The position numbers were made by a program, and so were the translations under genes. From the NCBI RefSeq assembly GCF_002204795.1, contig NZ_NIXO01000006.1, positions 1 to 64,000 of the forward strand: a stretch of DNA of 64,000 nt, given 5' to 3'. This DNA is from Pseudomonas sp. K2I15. Its GTDB lineage: Bacteria; Pseudomonadota; Gammaproteobacteria; Pseudomonadales; Pseudomonadaceae. Within the stretch, counting starts at the first letter, position 1, and every line of letters begins with the position of its first letter. Below, piece after piece: positions 1 through 8,050 of this stretch. The notes under the pieces were generated by a model that was not told the origin of the DNA, searched no databases, and saw only the letters and a list, made by a program, of their open reading frames with translations.

Positions 1-2
1 AA

Positions 3-510
3 GCGGGCCGCCGCGACGGCCCGTCCCTGGCCCGTCGCGGCTAAACCGGCGTCCTGCCGGTTTACCCGCTCCTCAATACCTGCGTTCGGCCTCGGGCTGA
101 ATGGGGCAGTCAGATCAAGATCAAAAGTAAGAGCACAGCGGCCTACCGGCCGGCTTGAGTGTTAGAAGCAAGGGCCAGATCCAGAGCGAAAGCAGAGCTG
201 CTTTTATGTGGGAGCGGGCTTGCTCGCGAAAAACCTGAGGGCGCCGCGTTCATTCAGGACGCCAGCGTCATCGTTAACGATCTTCGCGAGCAAGCCCGCT
301 CCCACATTTTTGGACCGTGCCCGCTTTTGCTTTTGATTTTGCTTCTACCACTCAAGCCGGCCGGTAGGCCGCTGTGCTCTTGCTTTTGATCTTGATCTTA
401 GGCGCCCCGTTAAACCACGCTGGCCGAACGCAGGTAGTACGGAGCGGGTAAACCGGCAGGACGCCGGTTTAGCCGCGACGGGGCAGGGACGCCCCGTCGC
501 GGCGGCCCGC
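3..510. repeat. Nested inverted repeat, about 165-bp arms
   Basis: Bases 3-168 are repeated in inverse orientation at 342-510 with scattered mismatches and small indels. Shared stretches include the segments around CTAAACCGGCGTCCTGCCGG (41-60) and GAGCACAGCGGCCTACCGGC (131-150). The interior (about 208-316) is itself a REP doublet, so the whole unit can fold as one long cruciform or hairpin. No gene can be supported in 1-693. The left side may continue beyond the window. Confidence 0.85.
208..316. repeat. REP doublet (REPIN), copy 1
   Basis: Two inverted REP ends, GTGGGAGCGGGCTTGCTCGC and its complement, flank a spacer of about 60 bases. The spacer closely matches those of the copies near 4320 and 17175. 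It sits at the centre of the larger inverted repeat. Doublets like this are common extragenic elements in P. fluorescens, mobilised by RAYT transposases; none is seen in this window. Confidence 0.85.
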
Positions 511-693
511 GCAGTAATACCGGAGAGAGGGCACACCGAGCCCAAGCGAGGTGCCGAGTGGTGGGGCAAGAGCGTTTTGCTTACTTTTGCGCTGTTCAAA
601 AGTGAGCCGCTGTAAGAGCGGAACCATAGGCGGCCGTTACCTAAATAATGGATAAACACACCCACTCGGCTCCAAATTTTTGATGGGTGTATG

Positions 694-1032
694 TCAAGCG
701 TGCATGCGAACCCACACGCTGACCAACACCGTAGCCGCCATCAACCAGGCCACCGCCGCCACCGCCAGCGATGCCTCCAGCCGCATCCGGTCGACCATCA
801 CGTACAGCGTCGCCAGGTACACAAAGTACGGAATGATCGACCACATCCCGAACACGATCGTGGTCTTCAAATCCTCCACCGAGCGGCCTTTGCCGACGAT
901 GTAATGCGCGATCAACGCGAACGTCGGAAACAGCGGCACCAAGCCTGCGATGTAATAGTTCTTGGTCTTGGCCAGCGCCGCAAGGATCAGCACCACTCCT
1001 GCGCCCAATGCGGCCTTCAGCAATAAATCCAC
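694..1032 (-). CDS. GlpM-like inner-membrane protein
   Basis: This 112-residue protein is almost entirely hydrophobic, with about four predicted membrane helices. It carries the GlpM-family stretch LVPLFPTFALIAHYIVGKG. GlpM was described in P. aeruginosa as a membrane protein affecting alginate production, and its biochemical role is unclear. The gene lies 9 bases after the aauR stop codon on the same strand and may be co-transcribed. It is far from the glpFKRD genes (11272-16333), although glpM follows glpD in P. aeruginosa. The family call is by motif; the function is not established. Confidence 0.75.
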   Translation of the reverse strand: MDLLLKAALGAGVVLILAALAKTKNYYIAGLVPLFPTFALIAHYIVGKGRSVEDLKTTIVFGMWSIIPYFVYLATLYVMVDRMRLEASLAVAAVAWLMAATVLVSVWVRMHA

Positions 1033-1041
1033 AATGCGCTC

Positions 1042-2382
1042 CTAGTGGCTCAGCCCGTATTTCTTGACCTTGTCGAACAGCGTGGTCTTGGCCATACCCA
1101 GTTCCTGGCTGGCCTGGGTCAGGTTCCCGCCGCTGCGTTGCAAGGCGTCGTTGAGCAGGTTGCGTTCAAACGCTTCCACCGCTTCGGTAAACGCCAAACC
1201 ATGGTTGCCGCTGCTGGCGCCGCTCTTTTTGAACGCCGGCAAACCCAGGGCAAACCGCTCGGCCACGTTGCGCAGCTCACGCACGTTGCCCGGCCAGTCA
1301 TGGCTCATCAGGTTGGACAGGGTCTGGTTGTCGAGGTCCGGCGCGGTGCGGTCGAAACGCAGAGACGACTGCTGCAGGAAGTGTTCGAACAACTGCAGGA
1401 TGTCTTCGCGTCGCTCACGCAGCGGCGGCAGTTCCAGGGTCACCACGTTGAGGCGGTAGTAAAGATCGCTGCGAAACTGGTTGGCGCGGCTCAGGTCGTC
1501 GAGGTCGGACTTGGTGGCGGCAATCACCCGGCAATCCACCGCTACGCTCTGGTTCGAGCCCAGGCGTTCCAGGGTGCGCTCCTGCAACACCCGCAGCAGT
1601 TTGATCTGCAGGTTCATCGGCATGCTTTCCACTTCATCGAGGAATAGCGTGCCTTCGTGGGCGTGCTCGATCTTGCCGATGCGGCGTTTGCCGGCGCCGG
1701 TAAACGCGTTGGCCTCGTGGCCGAAGATTTCGCTTTCGAACAGGTTTTCCGGCAGGCCGCCGCAGTTCAATGCGACGAACTGATGGGAATGGCGTCGGCT
1801 GAAATCATGCAGGCAGCGCGCAACCAGTTCCTTGCCGGTGCCGGTCTCGCCTTCGATCAACACGTTGGCCGAGGTGTCGGCGACGTTGGCGATCAGCTCC
1901 CGCAGGTTCTGCATGGCGGGGGAGCGGCCAATGATCCGGCCTTCCAGCGAGTCGCGCTCAGCCAGTTGCCGGCGCAGTGACCAGACTTCCCGGGCCAGGC
2001 CGCGTTGCTCCAGGGCGCGGCGGGCAACGTCCACCAGGCGCTCGGGAGAGAAGGGTTTTTCCATGAAGTCATAAGCACCGTTGCGCATCGCGCCCACGGC
2101 CATGGAGATGTCGCCGTGACCGGTGATCAGCACCACCGGCAGGCTTTTATCCAACGCCTTGAGCCGGGTCAGCAGCTCCAGGCCGTCGATGCCCGGCAGG
2201 CGGATATCGCTGATGACGATGCCGGCGAAGTTTTCACCGACGCGCGTCAGGGCTTCTTCGGCGCTGGCCACGCCCACGCTGGGAATGTCTTCCAGGGCCA
2301 GGGCTTGCTGGCAGCCGAGTAATACATGGGGGTCGTCTTCGACGATCAGGACGGTCAGGTCGGTGGTTTTTTCTGCGTTCAT
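1042..2382 (-). CDS. aauR: Sigma-54 response regulator AauR
   Basis: This 446-residue regulator of the NtrC/DctD class pairs with the kinase encoded just upstream, with a 4-base overlap. The receiver domain has phospho-acceptor D59 in VISDIRLPG. The AAA+ domain has Walker A GETGTGKE and the sigma-54 contact loop as NAFTGA instead of GAFTGA. A Fis-type helix-turn-helix lies at the C-terminus. It resembles DctD, but its position beside the aatJQMP transporter matches AauR, the activator of acidic amino acid uptake in P. putida and P. aeruginosa. An AauR-type site and a sigma-54 promoter precede aatJ, which supports that assignment. Confidence 0.88.
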   Translation of the reverse strand: MNAEKTTDLTVLIVEDDPHVLLGCQQALALEDIPSVGVASAEEALTRVGENFAGIVISDIRLPGIDGLELLTRLKALDKSLPVVLITGHGDISMAVGAMRNGAYDFMEKPFSPERLVDVARRALEQRGLAREVWSLRRQLAERDSLEGRIIGRSPAMQNLRELIANVADTSANVLIEGETGTGKELVARCLHDFSRRHSHQFVALNCGGLPENLFESEIFGHEANAFTGAGKRRIGKIEHAHEGTLFLDEVESMPMNLQIKLLRVLQERTLERLGSNQSVAVDCRVIAATKSDLDDLSRANQFRSDLYYRLNVVTLELPPLRERREDILQLFEHFLQQSSLRFDRTAPDLDNQTLSNLMSHDWPGNVRELRNVAERFALGLPAFKKSGASSGNHGLAFTEAVEAFERNLLNDALQRSGGNLTQASQELGMAKTTLFDKVKKYGLSH

Positions 2383-4283
2383 GTCGACTCGACTTGTTGA
2401 GGGCTCGCCAGCGGCAAACTCAGGACAAAGGCAGTACCACCGCTGGCAGGGTGCTCGACGGCGAGGTTGCCGCCGGTGGCCGCCGCGAGGCTGGCCGACA
2501 GCGTCAGGCCCAGGCCCAGGCCTTGCTCGCCGGGTTTGGTGGTAAAGAACGGTTCGAACAAATGTTTGCGGGCCTCAGGGTCAATACCGTGGCCGTTGTC
2601 GCGCACCTGCAAGCGGTATTTGCCCTCGACGATGTCGCCTTCCAGCCACAGCTCGGGGGCCGGTTGCGCTTGCATCGCGTCCAGGGCGTTGCCGATCAGG
2701 TTGACGAGGATCTGTTCCAGGCGTGTCTGGTCGATCTGCAACTGCGCGCTGCTGAAGTGGCGGTGTACCGTCAGCGGCAGGGTCTCCAGGCGACTGCCGA
2801 GGATCTGGAATGTGGCGTCTACCGCCTTGCCCAGATTGGCCTCGCCCTGGTCATCACCGCGCCGGGCAAAGGAGCGCAGGCTGGCGGTGATGCGGCCCAT
2901 GCGGTCGATCAGTTCGTTGATGGTCTTGAGGTTGGCGCTGGCGGTGTCCAGCGCCCCACGCTCAAGGAAGCGCACGGTGTTGCCCGACAAGGTGCGCAAG
3001 GCGGCCAGCGGTTGGTTCAATTCGTGGGCGATGCTGGTGGACATCTGGCCGATGGCCGCGAGTTTTCCGGCCTGCACCAGTTCGTCCTGGGCCCGGCGCA
3101 GGGTCTCCTCGGCCTGGCGCCGCTCGCGAATCTGGCTCTTGAGCCGCTCGTTGCTGGCCCGCAGGTCGGTGGTGCGTTCGGCAATCCGTCGTTCGAGCTG
3201 GTTGTTGGCTTCCTGCAAGGCCTCGCGGGCGGCGAGGCGGGTGGCGATCACCTTGCGGCGCTCGTTCCAGGCAATCAGCAGGAACGCCACCAAGGCGAAT
3301 GCCACGGCCACCAGGATGCCCTGGTTGATGGCGGCCCGGCGCAGGTCATTCAGCGGGGTCAGCAGGGTGAAGTTCCACGGCGTGTCATTCAGCGGGCGGG
3401 TCTGGGCCAGGAAGCTGACCTCCTTCTCGTCGGCCACCACTTCGGTGTTGGCCGGGAAGGTCAGTTTTTCTGTGCCTTCGCTCAGGCGCTCGCGGGCCAG
3501 AGGTTCCAGCTCGTTGAGGGTCGCCCAGTAATATTGCAGGCTGCGGGCCAGGCGTTCCTTGGTGTCATCGCTCAATGGGCGCACGGCCTTGAGGCGCCGG
3601 GCCGGGTCGCTGGAGAGGATGATGATGCCATTCTCGTCACTGACGAACGCTTCCAGGCGTGCCCGCTGCCAACGTTCTTCCAGGGCTTCGAGGCGCACCT
3701 TGACCACGGCGACGCCGATGATCTTGCCGTGTTCTTCAAGGCCATGGGCCAGGTAATAGCCGGGTTCGCCGTTGGTGCTGCCGATGCCGTAGAACCGGCC
3801 GGGCTGGCCGCGCACGGCGTTCTGGAAATAGGCGCGGAAGGACAGGTCTTCACCGAGGTAACTGTCGGCATCGCGCCAGTTACTGGTGGCCAGCACGCGC
3901 CCGGTGGTGTCCATCACATAGATCGCCCGGCTGCGGCTGCGCCGGTTCAGGCCTTCGAGGTAGTCGTTGACCGTGGACCGGGTTTCAAAGTTGGGGTCGG
4001 CCAGCAGCTTGGAGACGCTGGTTTCCAGCTCAAGCAGGCTAGGCAGGTAGGTGTATTTGCTGATCTCGCTTTCGACGGTACGAGCGTGCAGCTCCAGTTG
4101 GCGCTCGCCGGTCTCGCTGAGGGTGCGGATTCCATAGAATTCACTGATCCAGAAGCCGACGTAACCCAGTCCGATCATCAGCGCGATGATCAGCGGCGGC
4201 AGGAACAATTGGCGAATCAGACGAGGCTTCACGGCAAGTGATGGCGGCGCGGCGCGAAAGAGGTTGGGGTCGCATTTCATCAC
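2379..4283 (-). CDS. aauS: Sensor histidine kinase AauS
   Basis: This 634-residue membrane kinase resembles DctB. A first membrane helix (about residues 24-46) and a second (about 320-340) enclose a periplasmic double-PAS/Cache-like sensor. A coiled coil follows (about 345-405), then the HisKA dimerisation helix with H420 in IAHELNQPL. The ATPase domain has N, G1 and G2 boxes (VRDNGHGID, GLGLGLTLS). It should sense acidic amino acids in the periplasm and phosphorylate AauR. Two adjacent ATG codons (MMK) are possible starts. A REP doublet separates it from aatP upstream, so it may be partly uncoupled from the transporter message. Confidence 0.87.
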   Translation of the reverse strand: MMKCDPNLFRAAPPSLAVKPRLIRQLFLPPLIIALMIGLGYVGFWISEFYGIRTLSETGERQLELHARTVESEISKYTYLPSLLELETSVSKLLADPNFETRSTVNDYLEGLNRRSRSRAIYVMDTTGRVLATSNWRDADSYLGEDLSFRAYFQNAVRGQPGRFYGIGSTNGEPGYYLAHGLEEHGKIIGVAVVKVRLEALEERWQRARLEAFVSDENGIIILSSDPARRLKAVRPLSDDTKERLARSLQYYWATLNELEPLARERLSEGTEKLTFPANTEVVADEKEVSFLAQTRPLNDTPWNFTLLTPLNDLRRAAINQGILVAVAFALVAFLLIAWNERRKVIATRLAAREALQEANNQLERRIAERTTDLRASNERLKSQIRERRQAEETLRRAQDELVQAGKLAAIGQMSTSIAHELNQPLAALRTLSGNTVRFLERGALDTASANLKTINELIDRMGRITASLRSFARRGDDQGEANLGKAVDATFQILGSRLETLPLTVHRHFSSAQLQIDQTRLEQILVNLIGNALDAMQAQPAPELWLEGDIVEGKYRLQVRDNGHGIDPEARKHLFEPFFTTKPGEQGLGLGLTLSASLAAATGGNLAVEHPASGGTAFVLSLPLASPQQVEST

Positions 4284-4318
4284 AGATGCCTTGGGTCAGC
4301 TATCGCTCACTTGCCAAC

Positions 4319-4425
4319 TGTAGGAGCGAGCTTGCTCGCGAAAAACTCAAGGGCACCGCGCTCATCCAGGATGCTCGCGTTATCGTTGACGCCTTTCGCG
4401 AGCGAGCTCGCTCCTACAGAAGAGC
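4319..4425. repeat. REP doublet (REPIN), copy 2
   Basis: Inverted TAGGAGCGAGCTTGCTCGCG ends flank a spacer homologous to copies 1 and 3. It lies between the aatP stop codon and the aauS start, where it could trim or stabilise the transporter transcript. Confidence 0.85.
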
Positions 4426-4441
4426 AGCGAGCTGCGGCTTT

Positions 4442-5176
4442 TTAGTGCTGCAGGATTTTCTCAAGGAAGTGCTGCGCACGCTCGGAGCGGGCGCTGATGT
4501 CGCCGAAGAATTCCTCTTTCGGGCAGTCTTCGATGATCTTGCCGGCGTCCATGAAGATCACGCGGTCGGCTACCTTGCGCGCGAAACCCATTTCGTGAGT
4601 CACGCACATCATGGTCATGCCTTCGTGGGCCAGTTGCACCATCACGTCGAGCACTTCGTTGACCATTTCCGGGTCGAGGGCCGAGGTCGGTTCGTCGAAC
4701 AGCATGACGATCGGGTCCATCGCCAGCGCACGGGCAATCGCCACACGCTGTTGCTGGCCGCCGGAAAGCTGGCCCGGGTGCTTGTGGGCGTGGGCCGACA
4801 GACCGACGCGCTCCAGCAGTTGCAGGCCCTTCTTGGTGGCTTCTTCCTTGCTGCGGCCCAACACCTTGATCTGCGCGATGGTCAGGTTTTCGGTGATGGT
4901 CAGGTGCGGAAACAGCTCGAAGTGCTGGAACACCATGCCGACGCGTGAGCGCAGTTTTGGCAGGTTGGTCTTCGGGTCGGCAATCGAAGTGCCATCCACG
5001 ACGACGTCGCCTTTCTGGAACGGTTCCAGGGCGTTGACGCACTTGATCAGGGTGGATTTGCCCGAGCCGGACGGCCCGCACACCACGATCACTTCGCCTT
5101 TTTTAACCTCGGTGCTGCAATCGGTCAGCACCTGGAAGTCGCCATACCACTTGTTGATATTCTTGATAGAGATCAT
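4442..5176 (-). CDS. aatP: Acidic amino acid ABC transporter, ATP-binding subunit
   Basis: This 244-residue ATPase energises glutamate/aspartate import. It has Walker [11 protein letters not shown]-loop VFQHFELFP, signature [10 protein letters not shown], Walker [13 protein letters not shown] and the switch histidine (CVTHEMGFA). It is the GlnQ/GltL type and full length. Its start overlaps the stop of the permease gene aatM by 4 bases, so translation is probably coupled. It is the last transporter gene before a REP doublet and aauS. Confidence 0.93.
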   Translation of the reverse strand: MISIKNINKWYGDFQVLTDCSTEVKKGEVIVVCGPSGSGKSTLIKCVNALEPFQKGDVVVDGTSIADPKTNLPKLRSRVGMVFQHFELFPHLTITENLTIAQIKVLGRSKEEATKKGLQLLERVGLSAHAHKHPGQLSGGQQQRVAIARALAMDPIVMLFDEPTSALDPEMVNEVLDVMVQLAHEGMTMMCVTHEMGFARKVADRVIFMDAGKIIEDCPKEEFFGDISARSERAQHFLEKILQH

Positions 5177-5844
5177 ACGGCAAACCTTTTTTGCAGACGC
5201 TTGACCAGCAGCGAGGCGGAAAAGCTGATGATGAAGTAGACGACACCGGCGAAGATCAGGAACTCATTGGAGCGGCCAATGATGTCGCCATTGGAGCGGG
5301 CGGAGTTGAGGAAATCCACCAGGCCCACGGTGTAGACCAGCGAGGTGTCCTGGAACAGGATGATCGACTGTTGCAGCAGCAACGGGGTCATCTTGCGGAA
5401 TGCCTGGGGCAGGATGATCAGGCGCATGGTCTGGCTGTAGGTCATGCCCATGGCTTGCGCTGCGGCCATCTGGCCCTTGGGGATCGACTGCACGCCGGCC
5501 CGCACGATTTCGCAGAAGTACGCCGCCTCGAACATCATGAAGGCCACGACGCAGGAGGTAAATGCACCGATCGGTGTGTCTTCGCCGGTGATCCAGCGCA
5601 GCACGAACGGCACCGCCAGGTAGAACCAGGTGATCACCAACAGCAACGGGATCGACCGGAAGTAGTTCACGTAGGCACCGGCCAGGCGCGACAGCAGCTT
5701 GTTGGACGACAAGCGCATCAGCGCCAGGATGGTGCCGATGATGATCCCGCCGACCACACCCATGACCATCAACTGCAAGGTCATGACCATGCCGTTCCAC
5801 AGGCCCGGGATGGCGGGGATGATGCCACTGAAATCGAATTCCAT
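5173..5844 (-). CDS. aatM: Acidic amino acid ABC transporter, permease AatM
   Basis: This 223-residue His/Glu/Gln/Arg-type permease has about five membrane helices. The EAA coupling loop lies near [20 protein letters not shown]. It resembles GltK and pairs with AatQ to form the membrane channel. Its start codon overlaps the stop of aatQ by one base (TAATG), and its stop overlaps aatP. Confidence 0.92.
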   Translation of the reverse strand: MEFDFSGIIPAIPGLWNGMVMTLQLMVMGVVGGIIIGTILALMRLSSNKLLSRLAGAYVNYFRSIPLLLVITWFYLAVPFVLRWITGEDTPIGAFTSCVVAFMMFEAAYFCEIVRAGVQSIPKGQMAAAQAMGMTYSQTMRLIILPQAFRKMTPLLLQQSIILFQDTSLVYTVGLVDFLNSARSNGDIIGRSNEFLIFAGVVYFIISFSASLLVKRLQKRFAV

Positions 5845-6590
5845 TATTTACCCCCCACGGAGATCAGGCCGGGCACGGCAACTTTCTTCTCGACCACGCG
5901 CATCAGCAGCATCAGGCTCATGTTCAGGGTGAAGTAGATCAGCGTGGCCAGGGTGAAGGCCTCAAACAGGTTGGCCGAGAACTCGGCGGTCTGTTTGGTT
6001 TGCGCAAGCAGTTCCATCAAGCCGATCAGGGACGCCACGGAGGAGTTCTTGAAGACGTTGAGGAATTCTGAGGTAAGCGGTGGAATGATGATGCGGTAGG
6101 CCTGGGGCAGCAGCACGTTCCAGTAGATCTGCGGCAGCTTGAAGCCCATGGCACGCGCGGCGGCTTCCTGGCCGCGTGGCAGCGCCTGGATGCCGGTACG
6201 CACTTGTTCGCACACACGGGCGGCGGTGAACAGGCCCAGGCACACGACAACGCTCAGGTAGGCCGAGGTGGTCGGGTTGAGGTCTTGTTTGTACCAGTCC
6301 TGCAGGTTCTGCGGCAGCATGTCGGGTATCAGGAAATACCAGATGAACAGCTGAACGAGCAGCGGTACATTGCGAAACAGTTCCACGTAGCAGGTCGCGA
6401 TGCCCGATACGATGCGGTTTGGCACGGTGCGCATGACGCCGAGTACGGAGCCCAGCAGCAAGGCGATGATCCATGCCACGATGGCGATGGCGATGGTCCA
6501 GCCCAGTCCGGAAATGTACCAGTCGAGATAAGTCTCGCTGCCAACGCCGGTGGACTTGAAGAATACGCCCCAGTCCCAGTTGTAATTCAT
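5844..6590 (-). CDS. aatQ: Acidic amino acid ABC transporter, permease AatQ
   Basis: This 248-residue GltJ-like permease has about five membrane helices and the EAA loop GQEAAARAMGFKLPQIYWNV. I chose the start at 6590 (MNYNWDWGVF) over an in-frame ATG at 6623, because a purine-rich ribosome site lies just before it and relatives begin with MNYNWDW. It follows aatJ after a 195-base gap that contains a strong hairpin. Confidence 0.92.
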   Translation of the reverse strand: MNYNWDWGVFFKSTGVGSETYLDWYISGLGWTIAIAIVAWIIALLLGSVLGVMRTVPNRIVSGIATCYVELFRNVPLLVQLFIWYFLIPDMLPQNLQDWYKQDLNPTTSAYLSVVVCLGLFTAARVCEQVRTGIQALPRGQEAAARAMGFKLPQIYWNVLLPQAYRIIIPPLTSEFLNVFKNSSVASLIGLMELLAQTKQTAEFSANLFEAFTLATLIYFTLNMSLMLLMRVVEKKVAVPGLISVGGK

Positions 6591-6740
6591 TAGGGTCTCC
6601 CCTCGAGATCGATCGATGTACAAGCACCCGCTTGGGGAAGATCCTTTCCCGCCTGACGGTGAACGCCAGGCACACGCGATCGGCTCGAAAACCGCCAGGT
6701 CGAGTGTTCCAAAATTAAAGCCAGCAGGTAGTAACAGACG

Positions 6741-6766
6741 CCTGAGGGAGGGTTGGCTCCCTCAGG
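6741..6766 (-). promoter_or_regulatory. Intercistronic hairpin between aatJ and aatQ
   Basis: A perfect 10-bp stem (CCTGAGGGAG / CTCCCTCAGG) with a 6-base loop lies 20 bases after the aatJ stop. It has no T-tract on the minus strand. It fits a stabilising or attenuating hairpin that keeps the binding protein more abundant than the permeases. Confidence 0.7.
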
Positions 6767-6785
6767 ACATAAGCTTAGTCAGGTA

Positions 6786-7712
6786 TCAGATTTTTACGTC
6801 AGGCGCCGGCTTGTCGCTTGGAGTGGCGATCAGGCCCTTCACCTTGTCGCTCATCGGGAAGTTCAGGTTCAGGCCTTTAGGTGGAATCGGGCTTTCGAAC
6901 CACTTGCTGTAGATCTTGTTGATCTCGCCGGATTTGTACAGGCCGACGATCGCGTCATCCACGGCTTTCTTGAAGGCTGGGTCGTCTTTACGAACCATGC
7001 ACGCGTAGGCTTCGAAGGACTGTGGAGTACCGGTGATTACCCAGTCATCCGGCTTCTTGGCCTTGGCTTCTTCACCGGCCAGCAGGGCGTCGTCCATCAT
7101 GAAGGCGACGGCGCGGCCGCTTTCCAGCATCTGGAAGGATTCACCGTGGTCCTTGGCGGAGATGACGTTCATGCCCATCTGCTTGTCGGCGTTCATCGCT
7201 TTGATGATGCGCTCGGACGTGGTACCGGCGGTGGTCACGACGTTCTTGCCTTTCAGGTCAGCGAAATCACTGTAGGACGGCTTGCCATCCTTGTCTTTCT
7301 TGACCAGCAGACGGGTGCCGATTTCGAAGATGTTGATGGTGAAGTCGACTTGCTGGGCGCGTTCGGCGTTGTTGGTGGTGGAGCCGCACTCGATGTCCGC
7401 GGTGCCGTTCTGGATCAACGGGATACGGGTTTGCGAGGTGACCAGGTTGTACTTGGTCTTCAGGTCGGGTTTGTTCAGGTCTTTTTTCAGGGCTTCAACG
7501 ATAGCCAGCTGAATGTCGTGGGAGTAGCCCACTGGTTTGCCCGAACCATCCGCGATGTAGGAAAACGGAATGGAGCTGTCGCGGTGAGCGAGAGTGATGG
7601 TGCCGGAGTCGTTGATTTTCTTCAGTGTGCCGGTGAGTTCGGCGGCGAAAACTGGAGTGCTGATCAGAGCAGCAGCGATAGCTGCGCCCAAAATATGGGG
7701 AACGATACGCAT
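6786..7712 (-). CDS. aatJ: Periplasmic glutamate/aspartate-binding protein AatJ
   Basis: This 308-residue solute-binding protein of the GltI type captures acidic amino acids in the periplasm. A Sec signal peptide covers about residues 1-23 (cleavage after PVFA). Family motifs include GYSHDIQLAIVEALK and the ligand-site region DIECGSTTNN. I set the start at 7712 (MRIVPHILG) because the longer frame upstream crosses the promoter region. It is the first gene of aatJQMP, and a sigma-54 promoter with an AauR-type repeat lies upstream. Confidence 0.94.
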   Translation of the reverse strand: MRIVPHILGAAIAAALISTPVFAAELTGTLKKINDSGTITLAHRDSSIPFSYIADGSGKPVGYSHDIQLAIVEALKKDLNKPDLKTKYNLVTSQTRIPLIQNGTADIECGSTTNNAERAQQVDFTINIFEIGTRLLVKKDKDGKPSYSDFADLKGKNVVTTAGTTSERIIKAMNADKQMGMNVISAKDHGESFQMLESGRAVAFMMDDALLAGEEAKAKKPDDWVITGTPQSFEAYACMVRKDDPAFKKAVDDAIVGLYKSGEINKIYSKWFESPIPPKGLNLNFPMSDKVKGLIATPSDKPAPDVKI

Positions 7713-7837
7713 CAATACTTCCTCGACATTTGTTTTTTTTATGAGACCGGTTGGGACGGCCACGTTTTTATATAAACAGTACTGCGAATGCCCATGACGG
7801 CTCCTGAGGCGCCTCAGGCAATCGCCTACGAGTGTAG

Positions 7838-7853
7838 AGCATGAGTCGTGCCA
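7838..7853 (-). promoter_or_regulatory. Sigma-54 promoter for aatJ
   Basis: Read on the minus strand, TGGCACGACTCATGCT matches the -24/-12 consensus TGGCACG-N4-TTGC with one mismatch (ATGC for TTGC). It lies about 125 bases before the aatJ ATG. AauR is a sigma-54 activator, so this promoter type is expected here. Confidence 0.8.
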
Positions 7854-7929
7854 GACCTGGGATAAAAGGTTAATAGCATGATTTATATAGAGATTAACTT
7901 TATATGACTGAGGTTTTGAGCTGGTCTGA

Positions 7930-7943
7930 TCCGAAAAACCGAA
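7930..7943. promoter_or_regulatory. Second, imperfect AauR half-site
   Basis: TCCGAAAAACCGAA keeps one CCGAA half-site; the other half is degenerate. It lies one to two helical turns from the perfect repeat, so cooperative binding of a second AauR dimer is plausible. Confidence 0.5.
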
Positions 7944-7960
7944 TAGGCTGGGGTGTGATG

Positions 7961-7974
7961 TTCGGAAAACCGAA
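7961..7974. promoter_or_regulatory. AauR binding site, perfect inverted repeat
   Basis: TTCGGAAAACCGAA matches the repeat TTCGG-N4-CCGAA reported for AauR-controlled promoters in P. putida. It is about 110 bases upstream of the -24 element, a normal distance for an enhancer-type activator. Confidence 0.75.
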
Positions 7975-8001
7975 TGATGGGATGAGCGTTGATCGCCCAT
8001 G

Positions 8002-8035
8002 AAAAAAACCCGGGAGTGTAGCTCCCGGGGCTTTT
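8002..8035 (-). terminator. Terminator of the siderophore receptor gene
   Basis: The stem CCCGGGAG / CTCCCGGG with a 5-base loop is followed on the minus strand by a run of T, about 20 bases after the receptor stop codon. It insulates the receptor gene from the aatJ control region. Confidence 0.85.
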
Positions 8036-8050
8036 AGTGTGGCTTTGTCG

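Noticed and set aside
345..665. 106-codon frame on the minus strand over the inverted repeat
   Set aside because: It lies in repeat DNA and encodes the repeat arms; no ribosome site or family.
1042..4283. DctB/DctD for C4-dicarboxylates
   Set aside because: The domains are similar, but adjacency to aatJQMP and the TTCGG-N4-CCGAA site favour AauS/AauR.
7713..8000. 96-residue N-terminal extension of AatJ
   Set aside because: It would cover the promoter and AauR sites and precede the signal peptide.
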